Below are positions 43,264-49,596 of a stretch of DNA of 64,000 bases, in pieces (positions within the stretch are counted from its first letter, which is position 1; the number at the start of each line of letters is the position of its first letter). A program made the position numbers and the translations under genes. Under the pieces are notes generated by a model, which worked only from the letters and a program-made list of their open reading frames with translations, made no database searches and was not told where the DNA came from. Source of the stretch: a bacterium (GTDB lineage Bacteria; Hinthialibacterota; Hinthialibacteria; OLB16); the NCBI GenBank assembly GCA_022072055.1, contig JAJVIK010000016.1, forward strand, positions 62,001 to 126,000. The letters run 5' to 3'.

Positions 43264-44781
43264 ATGAATCGGCGCCTCCTGTTTGCCTGGATCGGCGCAA
43301 CCGACCTCAGGGCGGCTTCCGGGGTCAAGGAAGTGGGACTTGGGCCGATCGCCCAGGCGGTCACGGGCCGGGATTACGATCAGATTGTCCTTCTCTGCGA
43401 TTACCCCTTGAAGGAGGGAAAGTCGTACGTCGCCTGGCTCTCGGGCCAAACCAAGACCAAGATCACCCTGCAACGGGTGACCCTCTCCGGCCCGACTCAC
43501 TTCGGCGAGATCTATGAGAATGCCGTTGGGGTGCTCCAGGAATCTTTGCAGGGAATGGGGGCACAGTTCGAGCTCACCTTTCACTTAAGCCCCGGAACTC
43601 CGGCCATGGCTGCGGTCTGGATCATTCTTTCCAAAACTCGGTTCCCCGCTGAGCTGATCGAATCCTCGAGGGAGCATGGGGTCCGGACTGCCTCAGTCCC
43701 CTTCGACCTCTCCGCCGAATACCTTCCAGACCTCCTCCGAAAGCCGGATGAGCAACTCCGGAGCCTATCCGAGGGTCTCCCTCCGGAGGCGCCCGAATTC
43801 TCCGACATTGTCCATCGGTGTGAGAGCATGCGCCGTGTGATCGCTCGCGCCCGCAGAGTAGCACCTCGCAACGTGCCGGTTTTGATCCTCGGAGAGAGCG
43901 GGACGGGGAAGGAGCTTCTGGCGCGAGCCATCCATGACACCAGCCCACGCAGGGACCGCCCCTTCATCGCGGTCAATTGTGGCGCAATCCCTCCAAACCT
44001 TGTCGAGTCTCAGTTTTTCGGTCATGAAAAGGGGGCTTTCACGGGAGCGGACAGAGCCAAGCGAGGATTTGTCGAGGAAGCATCCGAGGGAACCCTTTTT
44101 CTGGATGAAGTGGGGGAGCTACCTCTCGATGCCCAAGTTCGATTCCTGCGCGTTCTTCAATCGGGGACCGTGACTCGTGTCGGGGCCTCACGCGAGACTC
44201 CCGTGGATGTCCGTGTGATTGCCGCCACAAACCGCGACCTGTTTGTCGAGGTCCCGGCGGGCCGTTTTCGGGAAGACCTGTTCCAACGCCTGGCAGTAGC
44301 TATTCTGCAGCTCCCACCTCTTCGGGAACGGCAGGGAGATATCGGTCTCTTAATCGACCGTCTCCTCAACCAGGTGAACAACGAGGGCATCGGGCAGCCG
44401 GGGTATCGGCACAAGACTCTTTCTGCTAGCGCAAGGTCTCTTCTACTCCGCCAGGAATGGCCGGGGAATGTGCGGGAGCTCTTGAACACCTTGCGACGGG
44501 CCTCAATCTGGTCCGGGGGCGCGGTGATCGAGGAGCCGGACATCCGGGACTCGATCCTGCCCATGGGCCGCCAGGAGCCGCGAGGTCTCCTCGACCGACC
44601 GCTTGGGGAGGGGCTGAATCTGCCCGAAATGATGGCGGAATTGGCCACTCACTATCTCAAGCGAGCCATGCAAGAATCGGGGGGGAACAAGACCAAGGCG
44701 GCCGAGCTGGTGGGGTTGCCGAGCTATCAGACACTGACCAATTGGCTGAGGCGGTATGGCCTGACCGAGATTCTGGCATGA
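43264..44781 (+). CDS. CARF domain-sigma-54 AAA+ activator-Fis HTH (RtcR-like regulator)
   Basis: A 505-residue transcription activator. Residues 1-165 look like a CARF Rossmann domain: strand LLFAWIGATDL, then the HLSPGTPAM loop (107-115), the ligand-binding position in CARF proteins. The AAA+ domain has Walker A GESGTGKE (from 210), the sigma-54 contact loop GAFTGA (257-262) and Walker B LFLDE (D281, E282), with a sensor region LPPLRERQGDI. A C-terminal Fis-type HTH ends GGNKTKAAELVGLPSYQTL. Known RtcR activators also couple CARF to sigma-54 and respond to RNA damage products; here no rtcA/rtcB is adjacent. It should switch on the operon downstream, which carries a sigma-54-like promoter. 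Ligand unknown. Confidence 0.85.
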   Translation: MNRRLLFAWIGATDLRAASGVKEVGLGPIAQAVTGRDYDQIVLLCDYPLKEGKSYVAWLSGQTKTKITLQRVTLSGPTHFGEIYENAVGVLQESLQGMGAQFELTFHLSPGTPAMAAVWIILSKTRFPAELIESSREHGVRTASVPFDLSAEYLPDLLRKPDEQLRSLSEGLPPEAPEFSDIVHRCESMRRVIARARRVAPRNVPVLILGESGTGKELLARAIHDTSPRRDRPFIAVNCGAIPPNLVESQFFGHEKGAFTGADRAKRGFVEEASEGTLFLDEVGELPLDAQVRFLRVLQSGTVTRVGASRETPVDVRVIAATNRDLFVEVPAGRFREDLFQRLAVAILQLPPLRERQGDIGLLIDRLLNQVNNEGIGQPGYRHKTLSASARSLLLRQEWPGNVRELLNTLRRASIWSGGAVIEEPDIRDSILPMGRQEPRGLLDRPLGEGLNLPEMMAELATHYLKRAMQESGGNKTKAAELVGLPSYQTLTNWLRRYGLTEILA

Positions 44782-44789
44782 CGGATGCT
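44774..44789 (+). promoter_or_regulatory. Sigma-54-like promoter upstream of the ATPase/PLD operon
   Basis: TGGCATGACGGATGCT matches TGGCACG-N4-TTGCW at 10 of 12 fixed positions, with GG and GC exactly 10 bases apart. It overlaps the stop codon of the CARF activator and points to the next operon; transcription would begin near 44800. Confidence 0.55.
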
Positions 44790-45074
44790 TCATATCGTAA
44801 ACCGTAATCAGAACGATGAAGATGGAATTGACTGTTTGATTGGAGGCCGCTAGGCAAGATGGGTGGAACAAGTCGAGCGGGGAAAATCCGAGCGGGGGCT
44901 CGTCCTAAGTCGCATGGAGAGCGAATCGCGGCGGCCCTCCGCAGGGCGCGCAAGCTGGCCCCCGAGAAAAGAGCAGGTCAACTCAGGGCCGCGAGGAGAG
45001 GAGGTGCGAATAGCGCTGCTGGCGACAGGCCCGAAAACCCAATGGAGACTCCTCCGAGGACCATCCCCAGTGGG

Positions 45075-46673
45075 ATGCTGCATTCCCTCGAACTCGAGAA
45101 TTTCAAGGCTTTCGGAACGCGCGTCAAGATCCCCTGTGCGCCGATCACCCTCATCTTCGGACCCAATAGCTCGGGCAAGAGCTCAATTCTCCAAGCACTT
45201 CACTTGATGAAGCAAACTTACGACCATTGCGAGAAGCCTGGAGGGCTTACTCTCCAAGGGGAGGGGTGCATTGTTGATTTGGGGAGCTTCCGCGAACTGG
45301 TCCACGATCATAAACCACAACGAGAGGTGAGGATAAAGCTCGCGACAACATATGAGAATGGCTCACCGTCCGCACTTGAATGGACCTACCGAGTACCTGT
45401 GGGTCGGTCACGTGAATCACTCTCATCCCTTACGGTCTTTGTTGATGGTGAAAGCCACCCATTTACCGTCATATATGACATTCGCCAAGGCACCTCCAAG
45501 CAACGGGACCGACGTAAGACACAACAACTCTCCCGCCCCCCAGGCTTAGTGGCCCACTGTAGGACACTCATAACCCCTCCGCAACAGTGGGAGGCTTATG
45601 CCCGCACCTTTTTCGAATCCAGAGGCCAATTCGAGAAATGCATCGACGACCACCTCGAGCGGACGAAATCCGATACAGGGGCTGAAATATTCTTCCCGAC
45701 ACTTCCCCGTATCAAGAGAAGGACGGCTCTGCGGCTGCTACGGAGGTTGAAGAGTGAGATCTCTTGTACTACATCTCCAGAAAACACCTTGCACTGGATA
45801 TCATCGCTGGCAAGGGGTTATAAGGTCCCTCTGTCAAGTTTCCTTTTGGATTCCAAGGTCCGGAAAGACACATCACAAGTATTCGATCTATTCTTGGCCT
45901 TACTCGCTGACGTGTCACTCGATAGCCGCCCACTCTATGCTGGTTGGTGGAGGCGGATAGACTCCCTTCAAGACGCCGTTGGGAAGCTCCTCGATCGGGT
46001 TTCCCCGATGGGGCCATTTAGAAGAACCCCCCAGCGGTGGTACCAAGTTCCTGACGTTATGCCAGTCCACGTTGGACTCCATGGCGAGAATTTCCCCTAT
46101 CTGCTCTTTCATAACCCAGCACTCTTAAGTGAGACCAACAAGTGGTTAGAGGTTCTTGACATGCGTTATTCTCTCGACATACAACAAATCGGCGATGGAG
46201 ATCTACACCTCGTGGAGGTGCGGTTATCAAGGCGGCGGCCGAGACAGAATGATGCATTGGCGGACGTTGGGTTTGGGGTAACTCAGATCCTTCCAATTCT
46301 TGTCGAAAGCCTGAACGCCACGGGAAGGATCATCACCATCGAACAGCCCGAGGTTCACATTCATCCGAAGCTTCAGGCCGACCTTGGTGACCTGCTCATC
46401 CACTCGATCAAGAAGGAAGACGCCAACCAGTTCATCATTGAAACCCACAGCGAACACTTGATCCTCAGACTCCTGCGACGGATTCGGGAAACTACGGAGG
46501 GGACCCTTCCGAAGGGCGCGGAGCCTTTGAAACCGGAGGACCTTTCTGTTCTCTATGTAAAACGTGGGAAGGAGGGTTCGGAGGTGGTTCAACTGCCGGT
46601 CACGCCGGATGGGGATTTCGCCCAGCCGTGGCCAGACGGCTTCTTTGCTGAAAGAGCAAAGGAGCTATTCTGA
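45075..46673 (+). CDS. OLD-like AAA/ABC-type ATPase, copy 1
   Basis: A 532-residue ATPase of the AAA_15/AAA_21 (OLD-like) group used in many defence systems. Walker A GPNSSGKSS (K35), an ABC-like signature DVGFGVTQILP, Walker B TIEQPEVHIHP (E423) and a switch His in IETHSEHLI are visible. The tail VQLPVTPDGDF...FAERAKELF resembles DUF3696. No TOPRIM or nuclease domain is attached, so the effector is probably the next gene, 3 bases downstream. Start chosen at MLHSLELENFK by match to copy 2; the frame is open to ATG 44859, which has a GGAGG 12 bases upstream and would add 72 Arg/Ala-rich residues. Confidence 0.85.
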   Translation: MLHSLELENFKAFGTRVKIPCAPITLIFGPNSSGKSSILQALHLMKQTYDHCEKPGGLTLQGEGCIVDLGSFRELVHDHKPQREVRIKLATTYENGSPSALEWTYRVPVGRSRESLSSLTVFVDGESHPFTVIYDIRQGTSKQRDRRKTQQLSRPPGLVAHCRTLITPPQQWEAYARTFFESRGQFEKCIDDHLERTKSDTGAEIFFPTLPRIKRRTALRLLRRLKSEISCTTSPENTLHWISSLARGYKVPLSSFLLDSKVRKDTSQVFDLFLALLADVSLDSRPLYAGWWRRIDSLQDAVGKLLDRVSPMGPFRRTPQRWYQVPDVMPVHVGLHGENFPYLLFHNPALLSETNKWLEVLDMRYSLDIQQIGDGDLHLVEVRLSRRRPRQNDALADVGFGVTQILPILVESLNATGRIITIEQPEVHIHPKLQADLGDLLIHSIKKEDANQFIIETHSEHLILRLLRRIRETTEGTLPKGAEPLKPEDLSVLYVKRGKEGSEVVQLPVTPDGDFAQPWPDGFFAERAKELF

Positions 46674-46676
46674 ACA

Positions 46677-47612
46677 ATGCTCTACGAATTCGCCATCGAT
46701 CCGGAAGCGATTCTCGAATGGGCTAAGGACCGGAACCTGGCTGCCTTCTTCCTTGATGGAAAGTTCGGCCTTGGGACAGCGCGTATCATGGCCCAGTTCC
46801 CGAAAGGATGGAGGAAGAGAGTTCATTCTTTTTTTGGACAAGGTAGCGGGACCTTAGCCGATTCCCGGCTTGGCGAGATTCTAAAGGAGCTTGGTTCACA
46901 TGTTACAGCCCGTCCGGCATCGGAATGGTGTGATGATTTGCCTTGGTTAGAGAACACCGAGCGGGAGGACTTACAGTCCCCTTTTCACGCGATTCTTGGA
47001 GTGCGGAACCCTCGGTTAAGCAGCCGTGTGCTGAATGCCTTGAGTCCCGGAGAAGTTGTAGATTCCCCACTCTGGAAAACTCAGCATGGAGTTACAGTTA
47101 AGCGCACAGCAGATGAAATAGCTGAAGCTATCTCGCCGATGCTTCGAATCGCCGACGAGATCTATTTTATCGACCCTTACTTTGACCCTGGAACTAAAAA
47201 GAAACGTGATCCCATCCTCAAATCGTTAAGGAGGGCTGAGGGCTCCAGGGGGGGCTCCGCGCCACGAATTATCCAGGTTCGGTGTGATTACGACAAGAGT
47301 GGTACCGATGAGTATTTCCAATGCAAGTGTAAGGAGGACCTCCCGAAAAAAATTCCAAAGGGGTGGGAGGTGGTATTCCTCCGCTTGAATAATAATGACT
47401 CCGGTCAGCGCTTGCACAACCGTTACATCCTCACCAATCTGGGCGGCGTGATTTTTGGCCATGGAATCGATGAAGGAAAGCGTGATGAGACGGACGAGAT
47501 AACCTTGCTCAGCAAGGATCAGTATTGGAAACAAAGGGCGGCCTATATTGACCAACCTGTCTTTATGGAATCAGGGCAACGAATTGTAGTTCGCGGCACG
47601 AGATGTGAATGA
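46677..47612 (+). CDS. PLD-fold-like putative effector, copy 1
   Basis: A 311-residue soluble protein, the partner of ATPase copy 1. It shares a set of blocks with copy 2 at 51323: an N-terminal IDPEAILEW, a middle WLENTEREDLQSPF, then VKRTADEIAEAI, IYFIDPYFDP and near the end LHNRYILTNLGG followed by an acidic GIDEG. The DPYFDP plus HxRY arrangement recalls phospholipase D-fold proteins, including MIT_C-type domains, but the canonical HxK motif is absent. It could be a nuclease, a lipid- or nucleotide-acting enzyme, or a binding domain. Three bases separate it from the ATPase. Confidence 0.6.
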   Translation: MLYEFAIDPEAILEWAKDRNLAAFFLDGKFGLGTARIMAQFPKGWRKRVHSFFGQGSGTLADSRLGEILKELGSHVTARPASEWCDDLPWLENTEREDLQSPFHAILGVRNPRLSSRVLNALSPGEVVDSPLWKTQHGVTVKRTADEIAEAISPMLRIADEIYFIDPYFDPGTKKKRDPILKSLRRAEGSRGGSAPRIIQVRCDYDKSGTDEYFQCKCKEDLPKKIPKGWEVVFLRLNNNDSGQRLHNRYILTNLGGVIFGHGIDEGKRDETDEITLLSKDQYWKQRAAYIDQPVFMESGQRIVVRGTRCE

Positions 47613-47634
47613 AGCGATTACGGGAGAGGGAACG

Positions 47635-48528
47635 ATGAAGGAAAGACACTTCCTCTACTGCTGGAGTCTTGACACCGCCGATTGGGAGCAGGACCTCGGA
47701 ACGGTCCTGAATCACATCGCGGGGCAGCAACTCAAACGAGTCGCCGCTGGGGACACGGTTTGGATCGTGACACATCGCGATGGTGCGGTTTCCTTGCGCG
47801 GAAGAATCGTGGTGGATGCGGTCACTGATTTCGATGGGGCCTGCGAGCGGTTGGGAACAACCGACCTGTGGGAATCCGATTATCACCTGATCGCCGAGCC
47901 GGGAACCGAGGAGCCTCTGGATGACATCCCCCTCGAAGAGAACGTGGCCCTGCTCCGATTCAACAGCAAGAAGGATCGCTTCACGGTCGAAAAGGACGGT
48001 CGAGTGGATTACCACCAAATGCAGACCATGCGGGAGCTCACCCCGGAATCCGCCGAGCTCCTGCAGAAAATCTGGGATGAAGCGGCGATGCCGAGCGGCT
48101 CCGAGATTCCACTTGATCAAGCCGAGGAGTGGTCCCGTGGGGCCGGATTTGGGGAACCGGAGAAAAACAGGCGTGTCGAGGAGGCTGCGGTCAAATTCGT
48201 CACCGAGTGGTACACACGCGAGGGATGGGCGGTAGTTTCCGTGGAATCGGAAAAACTCGGATACGACCTCGTCTGCAAGAAAGAAGGCATGGAGGAATCC
48301 GTGGAAGTGAAGGGCGTGTCCGGCGAGGATCCCCGATTCATTATCACCGAGCGAGAGGTGAATGCCGCTGAAACGCTCCCAGACTTTTTCCTCTGTGTGG
48401 TGACAGCGGCCCTTACCTCCAGGCCACAGCTCCATCGTTTTTCTGGCGAGGAGTTCCTCGATAAATACAACCTGTTCCCTATTCAGCATCTCGCCGTACC
48501 CCGAAAGGCGGAGGGGGCTCAGAGTTAG
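47635..48528 (+). CDS. EVE/PUA-like domain fused to DUF3883 nuclease-like domain
   Basis: A 297-residue protein. The N-terminal 75 residues (FLYCWSLDTADWEQDL, GDTVWIVTHRDG) look like an EVE/PUA-type fold that reads modified bases. The C-terminal part matches DUF3883: GYDLVCKKEG and ESVEVKGVSG supply D211, E224 and K226 in the D-ExK spacing of PD-(D/E)XK nucleases. Such fusions suit modification-dependent restriction. ATG 47635 follows GGAGAGGG; a GTG at 47605 would add ten residues and overlap the PLD-like gene. It is the third gene of the putative sigma-54 operon, 22 bases after the second. Confidence 0.72.
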   Translation: MKERHFLYCWSLDTADWEQDLGTVLNHIAGQQLKRVAAGDTVWIVTHRDGAVSLRGRIVVDAVTDFDGACERLGTTDLWESDYHLIAEPGTEEPLDDIPLEENVALLRFNSKKDRFTVEKDGRVDYHQMQTMRELTPESAELLQKIWDEAAMPSGSEIPLDQAEEWSRGAGFGEPEKNRRVEEAAVKFVTEWYTREGWAVVSVESEKLGYDLVCKKEGMEESVEVKGVSGEDPRFIITEREVNAAETLPDFFLCVVTAALTSRPQLHRFSGEEFLDKYNLFPIQHLAVPRKAEGAQS

Positions 48529-48586
48529 CAAGGGTACTCGTATCTGGGGGCTTGGCTCCCAGCCATTCAACCCTTGGGAGGAAACC

Positions 48587-48700
48587 ATGTTCTGGCTGCT
48601 TTTCAGACTGGCTCTGTTCCTTTTCCTGCTGCCGGCCCATCTCATTCTTCTTGCCATAGGTTGGCTGATTTGGTGGATTGTCTTGAATACCTCCGACTGA
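48587..48700 (+). CDS. 37-residue hydrophobic membrane peptide
   Basis: ATG preceded by GGGAGGA at 6-base spacing, a near-perfect ribosome binding site, then 37 codons and TGA. The peptide is almost entirely Leu, Phe, Trp, Ile and Ala with a single Arg and His and ends in NTSD, so it should span the membrane once or twice. Its strong ribosome site and position between the EVE-DUF3883 gene and the HTH gene suggest a real small gene, perhaps a toxin-like or anchoring peptide; function is inference. Confidence 0.5.
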   Translation: MFWLLFRLALFLFLLPAHLILLAIGWLIWWIVLNTSD

Positions 48701-48751
48701 AAGAGAAGGTCTCGCACGCCATTCGGAAGGTCCGCGAATCTTGCTGAGCCT

Positions 48752-48777
48752 GGATTCCGGATCGGGGTCCGGAATGA
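48752..48777. repeat. 26-bp palindromic repeat, left copy
   Basis: Identical to 49126-49151. Each has arms ATTCCGG and CCGGAAT around an 8-base centre, so it can form a hairpin. The pair brackets the HTH gene. Confidence 0.75.
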
Positions 48778-48839
48778 CACGCGTGAAATCCTCCTTGCCG
48801 AGGAACGGAAGGCAGACTATTTGATCCGGAGAAAACCTC

Positions 48840-49115
48840 GTGGACCACCTTGAGAAATACATTGAAAGCCGCAAGCGGCGCTCTCCCGCGTTCTCCGCAG
48901 ACTTTGAGGTGGGATATGAGCGGTTCAAGGTGGGGGTTGTGCTCCGCATGGCCAGGGAGGATGCCGGGCTTTCCCAAGAGGAGCTCGCCAAACGTCTTCA
49001 CACCAAAAAATCCGCCATCTCCCGGATCGAGAACCACGCCGAGGATATCCGCCTCTCCACTCTCGAGAAGTTCGCCGAAGCGGTCGGGAAGCGTCCGACT
49101 TTGAGAATCGCGTAA
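48840..49115 (+). CDS. XRE/HigA-type HTH regulator
   Basis: A 91-residue protein starting at GTG, with a HTH of the XRE class: LSQEELAKRLHTKKSAISRIE, then a helix ending STLEKFAEAVGKRP. The N-terminal extension (about 30 residues) and C-terminal KRPTLRIA tail are as in HigA-like antitoxins. A toxin normally lies upstream, but no intact HigB/RelE gene is seen between 48701 and 48839. It may be an orphan antitoxin or a local repressor of the island. CGGAG lies 8 bases before the GTG. Confidence 0.82.
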   Translation: MDHLEKYIESRKRRSPAFSADFEVGYERFKVGVVLRMAREDAGLSQEELAKRLHTKKSAISRIENHAEDIRLSTLEKFAEAVGKRPTLRIA

Positions 49116-49125
49116 GGACAACCCC

Positions 49126-49151
49126 GGATTCCGGATCGGGGTCCGGAATGA
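49126..49151. repeat. 26-bp palindromic repeat, right copy
   Basis: Second identical copy, directly after the HTH gene. It could also act as a transcript-end hairpin, although no U-tract follows. Confidence 0.75.
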
Positions 49152-49182
49152 GGGGGCGGTTCCACGTGGCGGCCTGGGTTAA

Positions 49183-49492
49183 GCCCCCCCTCACCACTCC
49201 TCCTTCAACCACTCCTCCGGCAGTTCCGCCACGCACACATCCGGGTTGCCGCGACGGGTTGAGGTGAAGACCACCTTGCTTCCCTCATTGTTCCAGCCCA
49301 CGTGCGGATGGGCGCCGTGGCCGTAGGTGCGGTGGTTCTGGGTCAGGATCCGCGCGCGCGCGGTCTTGCCGCTGAAGATGCCGATATCCCCATGCCAGTT
49401 GTCAGCCGCCGCGAAGCGTCCGCAGGGAGAACCCGCGCAATGCCACCAGTTGTACTTGGAGACCTCCGCCGGGGTCCCGGTGGGCCACCAAC
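49183..49492. repeat. 310-bp direct repeat, left copy
   Basis: Matches 55250-55559 without gaps at an offset of 6067 bases. Bases 49225-49492 differ at only 3 of 268 positions; the first 40 or so bases differ more. The copies bracket the second ATPase/PLD pair, the helicase and the CARF gene. The match ends sharply at 49492. Confidence 0.92.
49191..49492 (-). pseudogene. 3' fragment of an oligogalacturonate-lyase-like gene
   Basis: About 100 C-terminal codons of the protein encoded intact at 55258-56484, in frame to a TGA at 49191. The part upstream (toward 49597) is absent and replaced by the promoter region of ATPase copy 2. The last residues read PEEWLKEEW, against PESWLREGW in the intact gene, so the fragment once belonged to a working but slightly different allele or paralogue. 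Confidence 0.88.
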
Positions 49493-49544
49493 TTGCTGGG
49501 AACGAGCCTCTGCCTCCTATCCCTCTTCGCGGTGGTCGAAAGAG

Positions 49545-49572
49545 TTGCCTATTCTATAAACTCTTGTATCAT
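49545..49572 (+). promoter_or_regulatory. Sigma-70-like promoter of ATPase copy 2
   Basis: TTGCCT, 16-base spacer, TATCAT, located between the repeat end (49492) and the ATG at 49597. GGGAGGA follows as ribosome site. Confidence 0.45.
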
Positions 49573-49596
49573 CGGCGTTCCACGGGAGGACTGCAA

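Noticed and set aside
48701-48839. Remnant of a HigB/RelE toxin before the HTH gene
   Set aside because: A short frame ending KVSHAIRKVRESC exists but has no toxin motif and overlaps the membrane peptide region; I cannot support it.
49535-49549. Second sigma-54-like element (TGG...TTGC) before ATPase copy 2
   Set aside because: GG and GC are 11 bases apart rather than 10, a spacing sigma-54 rarely tolerates, and a sigma-70-like site fits better.
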